Assembly: GCA_949752745.1 (NCBI GenBank)
Contig: OX457024.1
Location: 110,040,219-110,104,218 of the forward strand
DNA: 64,000 bases
DNA from: Protula sp. h YS-2021
Taxonomy: Eukaryota > Annelida > Polychaeta > Sabellida > Serpulidae
Direction: 5' to 3'
Below the pieces are notes generated by a model. The model searched no databases and was not told the origin of the DNA. It was given only the letters and a program-made list of their open reading frames with translations. Of this stretch, positions 12,250-26,574 are shown one piece after another. The stretch's first letter is position 1; each line of letters opens with the position of its first letter. Position numbers and translations under genes: made by a program.

Positions 12250-14273
12250 TACTTCAAGGTGCTGACATTTTCTCCAGTTACATACAATGCCGACTTTCAC
12301 CGAAGAATAAATTGTGTATTATAAATATACAAGAAAATAGTGAGATAGTCGTTAAAACTAAATATTGAAATTGGTAATAGAACATATGCTTAAGCTTAAA
12401 ATTATCCATTATGCTTCTAAATGTATTGTCTCACAATCTGAGAGTTCTGTTCTTCCGATGTACAACAGCTGTAAAATAAAACAATGACATTACTAACTTC
12501 ATTTAAGTGAAAAAAATCAAAATCAATTTAAACAAATTTATACTTGACACAAGGAAAAAGATGTTCGGGTTGGTAAAAAGTGACTGCGTTGAGAAAGACA
12601 TTCAGTTTGCTGTTGACTCTTTTATTACACGCACGTCATCCGATGTGCAACAGCTGTAAAATAAAACAATGATATTACTAACTTCATTTAAATAAAAAAA
12701 TCAAAATCAATTTAAACAAATTTATACTTGACACAAGGAAAAAGATGTTCGGGTTGGTAAAAAGTGACTGTGTTGAGAAAGACATTCAGTTTGCTGTTGA
12801 TTGTTTTATTACACGCACGTATATTTATACATCGATGTCAAATTAAATTTGGTAAATATTTTGACTTGGTTTTAGTTGTTCTAAAACCTAAAATTCTGAT
12901 TTAAAAATATTAAAACTTAATAAAAAATGGTACCTTAGATACACACTGATTTCTGCTATGACGAATGGGATATATTTCGGTCTTTTAGAATTAAATCTTC
13001 TCTTATCTGTTTTATGGTTATTGTATCAACAACAACAAAATGTCATTCATGAAATATACCATCGGATACACACGTATATATTATTGTTTTAGGTTAAACT
13101 TTGCCAACACTTTCCTCTACATATAATTCCAAAAAATGGTCTACAAATAAACATTTTTCAACACAAGAAAAATTTCAAAGTTTTCTTATGATACTGAAAT
13201 TAATGTCAAGATATGTGACAAATTACATATTTCAGGGAAGCAGAATTTAGTCCCGGGTATAATTTCAGAACCAGAGTTAATTTTTCAAACCTCACAGTTA
13301 CATTGCTTGCTGCCAAATGCCTTTCTAAAAAAAGTTTTCAAAAGATATTTAGTTATATTTTCTTTGACAAGAAAATTTTAAAAGTTCATTATGAGCAGTG
13401 TATATGTTTTATATGGTACTTTTAAGAGGACACTCTACCATTACTGGTAAGGCATATATGAGTAAACAGGTTTATATACAGCTTAGATTTATTTAAGTAA
13501 AGTGATATACTTTAGAATTTAGGTTCGTGTTAGTCAAGTGATGTGCGCTAACATTTAGGTTTATACAAATAAAGCGGTGATCTCTGAAATTTAGGTTTAT
13601 ATAAATGAAGTGATGTGCTTCAAAATTTAGCTTTATGCAAGTAAATGATGGACTTTAGAATTCAGATTTACATAAGTGAAATTAAGAACTTAAAATTTAA
13701 ACTTGCAATTTAGATTTTGTTAATCTCTATAGGCAACTCAATTCATCATTTCATCTATCGTTATTAAATGTCTCTTATATGACAGTATTAGTTTTAAGAT
13801 TCTTTAGAGATGGCAACAAGAATTGGGCCCAGAATGCGTCTAAGAACTTGATGGAAGTCCTTTAGTCTAAAGAACTGTATTTTCATGAATGTATTGTTGT
13901 GCCAAATGCTACCAGGCTTACAGTTATCTTCGGAGTGTTTCATTTAAATGTTTTAATTTTCTGAATCATATAACAAACATCTGCTTAAATTTCTATACTC
14001 ACCCTGTAATCAATATTTGTAAATTTTGTAAAGTTATTTTTACACCCGTGGTTATTTACTTTTGACATATATGGATATACAAGACACTCCTCTATTTATA
14101 ACTTTATAAATGCTTCACTATTCTTTCGTGTTATCTTTATTCTTACTAAAAATTACACTACAATTTAACCCTTTGTGGATTATTATCATTATCAAATATT
14201 TAGAATCTAAATGTGGAAAATGTCAACCTATTAAAAATATACTTTCGTACTGAACATTCCTGAAGACCCAAGT
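12250..14273. other. Intergenic DNA after the sulfotransferase-like gene, with a 185-bp direct duplication
   Basis: Two tandem copies of about 185 bp occupy roughly 12456-12825, both starting CGATGTRCAACAGCTGTAAA and carrying AATAAAA, a possible polyadenylation signal for the + strand gene. A weakly periodic stretch (TTTATATAAGT-type, about 50 bp) lies at 13490-13700. No other gene was seen. Confidence 0.6.
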
Positions 14274-17200
14274 TCATGAATGGGATTGTTGTTTGCGTAA
14301 TAAATGCGGCATGCAGAAGTAGATAAGGCCTGGTATGCACATCAATCCACCAAACACATAAAACGGCACGTCAAAGTTTCCGGTTATATCTATTAGTAGT
14401 CCTGCAGTTATAAGAGAAACGAAATTGCCATACAAAGATTTAATACAAGCAGATTTTCAAACCAATAGTCCAACACAGTAGAGTTTATTAAAATTAATAA
14501 GACAGAGATGACGGTTTGGTTCTATGTTACCGTAACGGCAGGCGATAGATCACTACATTACCACCGATTCATTCAGTGTTTTGACAAACACAAGTATAGT
14601 TTTTCTCATAGATCGATGAATTGTTTTGACCTAACGTATTCAAGCAATGTGTAATACTAGGTGAAAAGGATAGGCAAAACGATCTTTTGACACAATATAA
14701 GCAAATTATATCAGATGTACTTTTCTGGTAATTTAAGAGGTCAATTTTCTAATTTGATGTAAACTCAGAAAATTCTATTAAATGACCAACAGTTTAACAT
14801 CACTGAAATGTTCATTTTAAAAAGTTATCCACATAATCACTACTTAAGTATTTTGAACCTGAAATAAAATAATTTTGTATAAGGGTAGACCAATTAAAAA
14901 CAAAGAAATTTGGCACATATTCGAATTATGTTTATGTCATTGCATGTTAATATACTAGCGACTTATCGGAGCCTTTGCCTGTACATGGCAAAAATGATCA
15001 TTGCATAATGGTGTACATCTAATTCCTAAGAGAAAAACATTAGATGTCAAAATCAGTTATTAGTTATCTTTTGTCTTTTGCACCTGCAAGCGGCAAGCTT
15101 GTGAGTAATGCTACTCCCATGAAAAGCGCAAGGAATGCATTGGCTTGAGCAATGTTTATGATGCCAACGATGTCACTAAGTAACGTCACCATGACACTCA
15201 CTTTGCATCCTTGAAAAAGAGAAGGCATAGTTATCTCAGGTTTTTGTTTCTTGTTTTTAGCCTTTGATAGTAATCAATAAAAAACCCTAGCAGCAAGTGC
15301 AATGTCAGCATGAAGTGTCAGTTAGTTGGAATAATTTGGAGCAGATTCTTTAATTTGCTCGTATAATGAAGCGCACATTTCACTCAGTAACATACAAATA
15401 ATGGATGTAACAAATGACCTCTATTTTAAAGCTAAGAAAAGATATTACAAATTAAATATAATTCACCTAAAAAGAATCCAAAGAAACCAGCAAAAATAGC
15501 ATAGGAAATAAAATTAGAAGCCATGCTGGATGTAATGATGACAACACTCTGCGCTAGAACGGAAATGCCGCATAGGATGAACCTGTTCACGCACTGTGTA
15601 TTAGCAATAGCACTGTTTATCACTCGCATTGTTGTAGATGCAATCCCTGCTACGGACAGCAGAAAAGCAGCATCTTGAGCACTTACACCGTCTTGTATGG
15701 CCCGCAGGGGTGTAAATTTATACATAGTACTAATTGCATATTCAGCAGCAGCTACGTTAAAGACATATAGCACAAAAACCTTATTTTTCAGAAGCGAAAA
15801 ATCCCAAATAGTACAGAAAAAATTTCTAATTTGAAATTTTGAAGTCAAGTACCTTTCACATTGTAAGTCACGATTTATTTCACTGTTTGTTTTTGTTGTG
15901 AAAACATTTTGGCATTTTGGCATTTTCCAATTTTTGTCACGTCTTATGTAAACGTTGTCACCGTCTCTCACATAGTCATTGTTTGCTACTGATAAATCGC
16001 GAATACTATGTTGAATGATGTATCTATTTTGACCGTCATTTTCAGTGGGATTTTTAGCATGAGGATATTCTTTAGCAGGTTCTTGATGTCCTTCGCCTTT
16101 GTCGTATTGTTCAAGCGCTCCCATGTCAAGCGGTCTAAAGAATGCATCCAATACCAGCACCTGCAGTACAACTCCTGTTGTACAATAATTTATGATCTAA
16201 ATAATATGCAATAATATGCAAGAGCTATTACTTAAGCAACAGTCGTTTATATATGATATATAACACTATTTTACCAAAAAATACCCCAAACCTAAAGAGC
16301 TCTCACCTGTGTTTTCGAACAGATATCTAAAAATCCGAAAATAATTTTGGAGAGCCATGCAATGTGAAAAAGCTAAAAAAATTGTAAAACGTTTTGAAAT
16401 ACTTACAGCAAAGCTCACATACGAATTGCTATATGATTATATCGACAAACTATTAACAGAAGTGTAGAATCCGTATGTGCTCCACTTTTTATCCCTACTA
16501 TTTTCGGTAAAGTTTCTATCGCTGTTGGGATGGCCTTGATATCACCTTTTACTTGCATAAGAGATGAGTCGAACTGGGAATACCTCATACTAGCAGTCCC
16601 CACATATTAGTTTGAAAAGATTGCAGATGAAATTTCGTCAAGGCATATTATATTTTACCACAACTTGACAGCTTTTAAATGAAATAAATGTGGCGGAATG
16701 CAAAATATCATACCCGAATGTAAAATTATTGTGCCTCTCCATCCATATATACTGATAAAATATTGAATTATTGGTGGCGCTATTAAAATACCAAGGCTAG
16801 TACCAGTCGTTGATATTCCTACGGCAAAAGGTCGCTTCTTTTTGAAATAATATTGAACAGAAATCATAGCAGGCAAGTATAAAAATCCATGACCTATTCC
16901 TGAAATGTACACATATTGTCATCGATTCTGATTTTTGAAATTATTTTGAACAAGATTAATTCAGCAGATCTAAACTCCTTACACTTTATTTTCCTCCCAC
17001 TTTAACCACTCATTGGAAAATTAAGAAAACACAGACAAATAGACCAGCTCTGTTGTAATTTATAAAATTATACCACGCCCTTATGATTGTTACACCCTTT
17101 TCTTATCTGCTTTATTTGTAATATAAAACATACCTGATATAACACCATAAGTCAAATACAACCACCAGGCTGATGTGGCAAGCCCACCAAGCAGAAACCC

Positions 17201-18039
17201 ACAAGCTGTTATTAAAGCACCTACGAAGCCAACAATGCGACAGCCATACTTATCAACCACTGGGCTGGCAAATACTCCTGTGTTAAATACATAATCATTT
17301 AGTGTCCAATGTTTTATTTATAAATAACTCATTGAACTTTTCTATCTCTTATTTTAAAGTCGTGATATCAAAAAATGTTAGCCCATTTAAAATTCAGTAA
17401 TGACAGATCTAAACTAATATTGAACAATTTTCAGAATGTATAAATGTAGCATTTTTAATATTTTAAAAATTATTGCATGTAAAAACATAAGCCTAATTAA
17501 AGGTATGCATGCGACAATGATACTGCACTGATTAAAGATCAAATACAATTATTCGACAATTTAAAAATTATCTGCTGAAAAAATATCACTGGAAAATTAA
17601 AAATATATTTTCATCTGTACTAAAAGTGAGTTATTCATGATCGGATTTCCGTATTTATCAACACACTGTATTTCTCATAAAACTATATCGTGTTTGTCTA
17701 ATAAACTTGCTTTTATTTACTTCAAATAATTGAGATATCATCTAAATTTTTGGGAAAGTTTCTGTCTTTACTTAATCCTTCTGAATGGCTTTGTAGATAC
17801 ATGTTAAGTAAAATATTCACATGTGAGAAAACCTTCCAACCTGTAAATGACGAAATCCCATTCAGTAAAGACCCAATCATGCCTAACTGAGCCTTACTCA
17901 TGTCGAATGTGTTATCCCATTGAACCATGTAGATTGTGGGAGAGATATATACTGAAGTTTCTATCATGTTGTGGACGACTGCTATGACTAAAACAATCCA
18001 TGCATATCTTTTGTCAACGACACTGTTAGGATTCTCCAT
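14274..18039 (-). CDS. Monocarboxylate transporter-like (SLC16/MFS), six exons, copy A
   Basis: Exons in transcription order: 18039-17841, 17277-17134, 16899-16714, 16174-15467, 15209-15084, 14401-14274. All junctions are GT-AG and share one phase; the sum is 1491 bp (496 aa plus TGA). Family knowledge: plasma-membrane 12-helix major-facilitator carriers for lactate, pyruvate and related monocarboxylates or other solutes. Seen: TM1 KRYAWIVLVIAVVHNM; the family TM5 signature YYFKKKRPFAVGISTTGTSLG; a long hydrophilic central loop in exon 4 (about residues 185-285) between the two six-helix halves; hydrophobic helices in exons 4-6; and a short basic C-terminus (LLRKQQ). The loop is unusually Asn/Lys/Asp-rich. 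The substrate cannot be deduced. Its neighbour is a paralogue on the same strand, so this is a tandem duplication. Confidence 0.88.
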
Positions 18040-18044
18040 TATGA

Positions 18045-18117
18045 AATTTCTGCCATACTGTGGACAACTGCTATGGCTAAAACAATCCAAGCGTATTTTT
18101 GTCAGCAACCCATGCTA
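18045..18117 (-). pseudogene. Partial duplicate of transporter exon 1
   Basis: Just upstream of copy A, the minus strand reads KYAWIVLAIAVVHSM after an in-frame stop. This is a short, broken duplicate of the first transmembrane helix of the transporter exon 1. It is too short to be functional. Confidence 0.7.
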
Positions 18118-21100
18118 GGATTGTCCCGCAGGGACAGACGACAGCAGCAGTAAACAGCAGGAATGTTAGTGAATAATTCGAAGTCATGAAAACTTTAACT
18201 AAAACATATATACATACGCATTGTATGTTATATGGATTATTTCTATTATTTCTATTTACAATAATAAACATATAATTAAACGAACAACAGTGTCTTTTAT
18301 ACGGTATGCAAACCAACTCTTTGTACGCCTTTATTCCGTTGTTATATAATCTTATCAAAATATTTAACCCACTTGATAAAACTTTCAAAGGTTATAATGC
18401 ACTTGCTTTTCATGTCGTTACGAACCTAATGTGCTAATTCTTGCCCAACAACTTATATTAGGTCAGAAAATCATAGTATTGTTTCTCATTCTCAGGTTAA
18501 GTTCCTAAAGTTTAGAAAAAGGTTACCTGACCAGAACTGAAGGAAATTTAAAATAAATACGTTTTACCTGGAAAGGAGAAAAATTACTATAATTTGCCAT
18601 TCGGGTGAGAATCTTTCAAAATTCGTGCACTTTTGTCTTCAACATTTACATTTTATACGATAAACGCTTCATGGGCGTTGGCGTAAGGATTTCTATGTCA
18701 TATAAATATTTTGCATTACGTCGCATAACTGTTGCCTTTCCGCCATATAAAAGTGCTGTTTGGTCATATAAACGTTTCATAAACCAAAAAACGGAAAAAA
18801 TACAGAAAAAACTCCGGATCGTTCTTAATTTCTGAAAAAAGATCGACTGTTTTTATTTGAACTGGGAAGAGAAACACGACTTTTTTCTTACTATTATCTA
18901 TTTAGTTCATTTGTTATCTGGTCTGTGTTTGATAAAGACAGAATGTGATAAGAACTGATGCGACATCTTATTTCAAGACAATGTCGACATGACATTAAAA
19001 GTGCTTAGTTTAGTCATCTCCAAAACGTTCAACGTGAACTACCTGTTACCAATGCATTTGTTCCTTCTTCACTGCAGCCGTCAAAACTAATTTCTTCCTT
19101 AAATTTGAATAGAAACTTGGTAGCTTGATCTTTCATATTAAGCTATTAGATTTTAGAAGTATTCCTTTCCTCAAATGAGATAGCCTGATTGAATCAAATA
19201 GCGTATACTTGATTTACTTCACATTATATATTCTTTTGCAAATAGCTGCATTTGGTCAAGGAACAGATCACTGGGTGTTTGTCATGTAATAATAGAAAAG
19301 AAAATTCCGAATTTAAAAATTCATTTTTATTATTTAATTGTACAAAAACGAAACATACTACAGTTACATTTTAAAACTGCATGGTTCATAAAACAAACAA
19401 CAAATATTTATTGAACTGCAATTGCAATCAGATTTCTATGGACCTCAGCAACACAGCAGGTAATGTTGAATGTTAAAAAAAAAACGTTTTAAAATTTTCT
19501 GGAGAGAAAAATCTTCGTAAGCTTACAATGTTGTTAACACTTTTTTCAAAATTCACTGATAACTGAAGTGCTAACAAGGCAAGGAAGAGCCGATTACACG
19601 GGAGAATCTACGACCAGGAACGAAGTATTCTAGACCACAGAACCTTGCAAGCGATGGTTGAGCTCCGAGCGTGAGCTGATCCCAAGTAAGAAAAGTTATA
19701 AGAAAGCTTAAATAATAGTATTTTAACTTGAACGTACCACTAAGAACGTTATGAAGTATTTACATTAGGTTTCTACCATGCGGCTCATTTCACTGATTTG
19801 AAATTTTGGAATCGAAATATAACATATTTTGTTTTTTGCTTTATGTAAAGATGAGTTTGTTTTAGTTTTAAAAATCCCATTTTCTTTTGAACAACCGGGT
19901 ATCCTCTATGTAATCTATGTGGGCGATATTATAAAATGTATCCGGCATTTCTCCATGGAATAACAGCATGTGAGGTATTTTTCTTTACAATGATATCATT
20001 ATATCAGAAAGAGACTTGAAACTATCAACATGTCTCAAATAAAATGCCAATATCGTTTCGTTTTTTTATTTAAGCATCTTGGTGCAACTGTCAAGTTTTC
20101 AGTGCTTCAACACATTTAGTGTTATTAGGCGTTTTAGCAGCTCTGAACAAGTAGCTCTGCACTACCGCCCCCTGGGGCACCCACGAATCAATTGATCACC
20201 ATACGTTTTCCTTGATTTTTTAAATCCACTTCTAAGCGTGAAGTGCTAAGTTTGAAATAATACCCCCTTTTAACCAGTTCGGTTCTGAAAAAATCCCCTT
20301 TTTTGTTAGAAACGCGAATTACTAAGGAAAATTCCTGACATTGGTATTTCGCATGGACCACATCTGGTATTAAAATACCCCTTTTTGTTGAAAACGCGAC
20401 ATACTAAAAAAATTCCTGACATTGGTATATCGCACGGACCACGTCTGGTATTAAAATTACCCCTTTTTGTTGAAAACGCGACATACTAAAAAAATCCTGA
20501 CATTGGTATTCCGCACGGACCACGTGTGGTATTAAAATTGCCACTTGTTGTTGAAAACGCAACATGCTGAAAAAATCCCCTTTTTTGTTAGAAACGCGAA
20601 TTACTAAGGAAAATTCCTGACATTGGTATTTCGCACGGACCGCGTCTGGTATTAAAATTACATCTTTTTGTTGAAAACGCGACATACTAAAAACATCCTG
20701 ACATTGGTATTCCGCACGGACCACGTCTGGTATTAAAATCAGCCCTTTTCTCCTCGTTTTTAGAAACGTATTACAACACATATGATACCCGTAAGTGGCT
20801 CCCGGGACTCATGCTATGCTTTATATTTCCATCTTTTTATTTCCGTATTTTTATCCAAACTAGCATTTCCGAATCAAAAGTAAATTTATGCAAAACCTCA
20901 AAGTAAAAGGTCCATTTTTTGGCTGCCAAAGACCTTTCCAAAAGCAATTTGTAACAGATATTTTAGTTCATTTCCCTTGCCAGTAAAGTTCGCGGCAGAA
21001 TACGTCAATAACTCCACAGAGAGATCTGTCGTCTCCAGAACTGTGTTTTCACAGAATTGTCTTAAAATTTTCTTAGAATTGTTTACTCTGTCATGTGCCG

Positions 21101-21243
21101 GTCTTCAAATAAGAAAGGGAGGATCTAAAATGAAAACGGTGGGCCTCAAATCACAGTAACCCATCAAAGCACTGTAACTGGTGCATGAAACAAAACAGCG
21201 CTGTTAAAGTATTTTTCCTCTCAACATTTTTAAAGACTAAAGG
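18118..21243. other. Intergenic DNA between the two transporter genes
   Basis: AT-rich. It contains a tandem array at 20280-20775 (listed separately). No exon with family similarity was found. Confidence 0.5.
20280..20775. repeat. About 81-bp tandem repeat with variant units
   Basis: TCCTGACATTGGTAT recurs at about 20334, 20415, 20496, 20618 and 20698 (spacing 81, 81, 122, 80). One unit carries an extra 41-bp block (CCCCTTTTTTGTTAGAAACG type) that also occurs once at the array start, which suggests unequal exchange. The open minus frame through it is a repeat translation. Confidence 0.85.
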
Positions 21244-24200
21244 TCATGAGCGAGATCGTTGTTTGCGTAATAAATACGGCATGCATAAGTAGATAAAGCC
21301 TGGTATACACATCAATCCACCAAACACATAAAACGGCATATCAAAGTTTCCCGTCAGGTCAATCAAGAGTCCTGTAATTATCAGAGAACAGAAATTAGTA
21401 TACATAAATTTATTTTAAAAATACAATATTCAGATTATTAGTCAAGCATAGAACAGTGCACCGAGTGGAAAAAAATATGCATGAAATACTTCATTAATGT
21501 TAATTATACAGAAAAAGAATTTGAGCAGTGTAGTTTTGGTATTTAATGGTTTCACAACGGCAAGCAATGGATCACATTATTGAAGGAATAAACTACACAT
21601 GATTTTTGGCCAAGCCAGGTCACCGATATCAAAATAAAAAAAAACAGGTCGGCTCCGAGCAGGTCTAAATGCTTCGAGAAAAAAGTAATTGGATGAGTAT
21701 GTTAAGTCATTCTCATTCGGCAATGATTACTGTTCTTTATTGTGACTGTTCCTTATTATTGCCGTACATGTTAAAGTTGTTATTATATAGTAGTACACAG
21801 ATGATTCCTATAACAACAAAATCAAAAAAATTATCTATCTATCGCACCTGCTAGCGGCAAGCTTGTGAGTAATGCTACGCCCATACAGAATGCAAGAAAT
21901 GCATTGGCTTGAGCAATTCTTGTGACGCCGACGATGTCGCTTTGCAAAGTCGCAATAACACTAACCTGGCATCCTGCAAAATTAGACGATATTATTATTC
22001 TGTTAGTTTGTTTTCAGTTTTTTATATTGATTGCAAAAACACTTGTAACAAATACAATTAAGAACAAAACAACGTTTACACTGAAAAGAGAGGTTAATTT
22101 GTTGATCACCAAATTGATAAATTCTTTTGATAATATCTAACTTTAACCTAGTTTCACTGAAAAAAACTTTGTGTTAGCCATCTCACTCAATAACGTGTGT
22201 GTGAGAGGTTTTAGCACAAAAAAGCAAGCATTTTATGAAAAATGAGCAGTTTTGACCGTCATCCCAATAATTTTGGTTCTCCAAATCTTTACGCAGTGAC
22301 AATCACATGCATAGATCTGGGCGACAAAACAAAGGCGTTCGCTGATGCATCTGTATACACATGGGCGCTTATTTGCGGTAAAGGCGGTCCCTGGAATCTT
22401 CATTAAAAGTGACACGTCCCCCAGTTACGGATATTGCAAGGACTTCCTTTGACTGTGATGGTTCACTTATTGTATTCGATTGTCTTCCGTCATTCAACAC
22501 TATTCCGATGCGGGTCAAGTTTAAGTTTTTTATGGGTGCGTCTAATGCCTATTTGTCCATCCTGTATTTCTCGGTTGCGGTCTCAATACAGGGGCGATGA
22601 CGGAGGAGCATTGTGCGGATATGCCCATCCTAGCTCCTTTTCGATGAACTAATTAATTAAACTGTAATTAATGCACAAAAACGCTCAAACGAAAGAACAT
22701 GGACAACATCATTTAGTAAACCACATATCCATATCCAAATATCCTTCAAATTCAGTTGGAAATTGAGTTGTAAAAAAATTAAGCAACGGTGTGTGTTGTA
22801 AAACTGAGTCAGATCGTAATGATCAAATTTTAATCTTTAAAATATTCAGTTCTTCGGTATAAGCTTTTCTCCATCAGGATGTAACGTCAGCTTAAGGTGC
22901 TGCTGTCTTTAAAGATACTTGGTTTGGAAAAAGTCTTGAAAACATAAAAGAGAATGAAGAAGTTTTTATGATGTGTCTTGCAAAAATTCTTTAAAATAAA
23001 AGTTTGCGTGCATATGTATTAAAAAGTTTATTTGACTGGAATGGATATTAAAACTAAACTATATTTCAAAGCTAAGAAAAGGACTATAACTTAAATATAA
23101 CTTACCTAGAAACAATCCAAAGAACCCGGAAAAAATAGCATGGGAAAGGAAGTTAGACGCAATACTAGACGAAGAAATCACCACACTCTGTGCTAGAACT
23201 GAAATACCGCACAGGATGAACCTGTTCGCACACTGTAGATATGCAATAGCACTATTTATCACTCGCATTGTAGTAGAAGCAGTTCCGGCTACGGATAGCA
23301 GAAACGAGGCATCTTGAGCACTTAAACCATCTTGTATGGCTCGTAAAGGTGTAAATTTATACATAGTATTGATTGCATATTCAGCAGCAGACACATTAAA
23401 GACATAAAGCACAAAAACCTTATTTTTCAAAAGTGAAAAGTCCCAAACTGTGCAAAAAAAAAATTTTGAATTTTAAATTGAGACGTCATGCCTTTTTCGT
23501 CTTGTAAATCATCCTTTTTACCACTTATTTTACGGTTTGATTTAGGTTTGCTTTTAAAGTCATTGCTTAGTGTAATTTTTTTATCACATTTGAAGTGAAC
23601 GGTTTCACAATGTTGCATAGGGTCATTATTTGCTGCTGATAAGTTTTGATGACTGTGCTGAATGGTGCAACCATTTTGGCAATGATCTGTTATTGAATTC
23701 TTAATGTAAGTAGAGCATTCCCCAGCAGGTTCTTCATCTCCTTGACTTTTGTCATGTCGTTCAAGCGCCTTCATATCAAGAGGTCTAAAGAATGAGTCTA
23801 ATATAAGCACCTGCAGCAAAACTCCTGTTGTACAAAAAATTCTTTCTTGATAACATTCAAGGGTTATTACCAAAATTAGAATAGCTCATATAAAATATGC
23901 GCCATTATTTTACAAAAACATAGTACAAAAAAGACCTTTGCACTATTTTCAAGAAAAGCTCAAAATCTAAAAACTATTTTGAACATTTATAGTAATACTA
24001 CGATTTGAAATATTTACTTTAAGCTTCATATACGAACTGACATAGACTTATTTCAGCATGTCATTGACTAATGTCATTTATTGAGCAATGAAAACAGAAG
24101 CATTTCTTGTAGTTGATTTTAATCAGTCAAAACCAACCAAAATAAAAAAAGTCAAATTATTTTTGTTCAGTGATATAATACAATGGACGCTTAGCACTAT

Positions 24201-24908
24201 ATGAAAGTTTTAAAAAGAAATATATGTATTAGAACACAAAAATTCATACCAGCATGTAAGATTATTGTCCCTCTCCATCCATATATACTTGTAAAGTATT
24301 GAATTATTGGTGGTGCTATTAAAACACCCAAGCTGTTACCAATCGTTGATAATCCAACGGCTAAAGGCCGTTTCTTTTTGAAGTAATATTGAACAGAAAT
24401 AACAGCTGGTAAGCATAAGAACCCATGACCTATTCCTGAAATGCACACATATTATCACCAATTCAGATTCTAAAGAATTTAGTAGGTGTAACATATTAGA
24501 TTTTATCTTGAACACATATTAAGCAAATCAAACGCACCTGGACAAATAAATCAGGTTTTTTTACTGATGTTGCTAGTTGTAGAATTATACGATACCTTTA
24601 TTATTACACTTGGAATGTTTCACTTTCTTTTATAACTTTATACAGGCATCTCTTTTGTATCTTTTTTCTCTGGAAATCGTTACTGCGCAGCTTGTCAAAA
24701 AAAATTGCGAACAACGAAAAGGCTGAAATGTTACACGAGTCTATGGGTTACAACCAGTCTGGAACTGTGTGGAAGTTTGAGACGAAAGATCCCTTACATT
24801 TTGTTTTTATTGACATAACCTAAAGACAAGCCGAACAAGAATATGAACAAAACAAGCCGAATAAGAATATGAACAACACCTTCATTTTGAGCCACATTGT
24901 TTCTTGAC

Positions 24909-25108
24909 AGAAATCAAAGCGGAATGTCCGGTAGCAAGAAGAGAATACAGAAATCAAAGCAGAATGTCCAGTAAGAAGCAGAGAATACAGAAATCAAAGC
25001 GGAATGTCCAGTAGCATGCAAAGATTACATAAATCAAAGCTGAATGTCCAGTAGCAAGCAGAGATTAGACAAATCAATGTCCGGTAGCAAACAGAAAGTA
25101 CAAAGCAT
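24909..25108. repeat. 40-bp tandem repeat in intron 2 of transporter copy B
   Basis: Nearly five copies of AGAAATCAAAGCGGAATGTC + CGGTAGCAAGCAGAGAATAC with substitutions. The last copy has a deletion. Confidence 0.9.
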
Positions 25109-25619
25109 CACTGTATTGGCGATTGTGTGTACTAATTTTATGCTTAAAGGCAGAATGTCAAATATAGTTTATTTTAATTTATTAATCTGTTTCAGTTTAG
25201 TATCTCTTGATTGTCCATTGTGTTACATTTATGAATGGATTAATCCCCCTTCCCTTTTTTAGCTTCTCTTTAGGATGTTTTCACTTACAGAATACAAATT
25301 GTGACTTAATAAGAGAGCAGCCAATGTCTGGAGTGGACAGAATAAATCTTTTTCATTTATATTTTACCGGACAATCATTCTAATATATTGCCTTTTTAGG
25401 AGCTGTTCTTAATTAAGTAGTTTTTGAAGGGGATTTTTATACTCCTTCCCGGATTCAGCCAAACATCAGATCACTTTGAAGAACAAATACACCCCTTAAC
25501 ATGAAGGCTAGCTGTTTATGTTGAAATACCCATTTCATACATTTCCAAGTACACTTTGCTAAGACAAAAATCGAGATATTACAGGCTATTTGTGTCTACT
25601 TACTTGCACTGTATCACCC

Positions 25620-25712
25620 TGCTATAACAAAATAAGTCAAATACAACCACAAGGCTGATGTGGCAACCCACCAAGAAGAAATCTACAAGCGGTTATCAAA
25701 CTACCCATGTTT
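25620..25712 (-). pseudogene. Partial duplicate of transporter exon 2
   Basis: A second, decayed copy of the 3' half of exon 2 lies between exons 2 and 3 of copy B. It keeps the TCA codon (GCCACATCAGCC) that is TGA in the full exon, but it has frameshifts and lacks a normal donor. Confidence 0.75.
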
Positions 25713-26574
25713 ACTTGCTTGAAATATGTCACATACCTGCTATAACACCATAAGTCAAATACAACCACCAGGCTCATGTGGCAAGCCCACCAAGCAGAAA
25801 TCCACAAGCCGTTATCAAACTACCTATGAAGCCAACGGTGCGACAGCCATATTTGGCAATCACTGCGCTTGCAAATACCCCTGTGTTAATTACATAATCA
25901 TTTAGTGTCAAATCACTGAAATTTTATATCTCTTATTTTAAAATCATGAAATCAAAAATATGTAAGCCCACTTAAAATTCAGTGACCACAGATCCAATAC
26001 AATTATTGGACAATTTTCTGAATGTAGCACTTAAGTATCCTTGATGTGCAATTTATATTTAAATGTGACACAACAATTTTCTAGCTCTTTTTATTTAAAA
26101 ACCTGTGGGTTTAAAATGTAAGCCTGCTTTAAATTAGCATGTGTGGATGATAGTGTATTGATTAAAGATTACATACAATTATTGGTCAATTTTCCTAAGC
26201 TTAAAAATGTCTTAATTGATTCTTTAATTTGATTATTTCTGATCAAAATGATATCCCTGAAACTTTATTATTGTTTTTGCCGTCAATGTATTTGCGACAC
26301 CGATCAAACGTTTTGCATATCTTATTCCTTTGACTTAATCCTTGTTCATGTATATTATACGTAGCTTTTGAAAACCTGTAAATGACGATATTCCATTCAG
26401 CAAAGATCCGATCATGCCTAGCTGAGCTTTACTCAAGTCGAATGTGTTATCCCACTCAACCATGTAAATTGTGGGTGATATATAAACTGAAACTTCTATC
26501 ATGTTGTGGAAAACTGCTACGGCTAAAACAATCCAAGCATATCTTTTATCTACAACTCGTTTTGGATTTTCCAT

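Larger units (their letters stand above)
21244..26574 (-). pseudogene. Monocarboxylate transporter-like copy B, probably a pseudogene
   Basis: The same six exons as copy A: 26574-26376, 25880-25737, 24435-24250, 23824-23106, 21973-21848, 21371-21244. Five have exactly the same lengths as in copy A (199, 144, 186, 126, 128 bp) and all splice sites are GT-AG. Two lesions are visible. In exon 2 the codon TCA of copy A is TGA (GCCACATGAGCC against GCCACATCAGCC). Exon 4 is 719 bp instead of 708 and is out of frame at a 10-T run (minus strand) near 23454-23463, where eight would keep the frame. TM5 signature and all other exons are well preserved, so decay is recent. Either lesion could be a sequencing error; both together make a functional gene unlikely. 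Confidence 0.82.

Noticed and set aside
22200..22650. Higher-GC island in intron 4 of transporter copy B, considered as an extra gene or rDNA fragment
   Set aside because: No conserved motif, splice pattern or RNA structure could be supported by reading alone.
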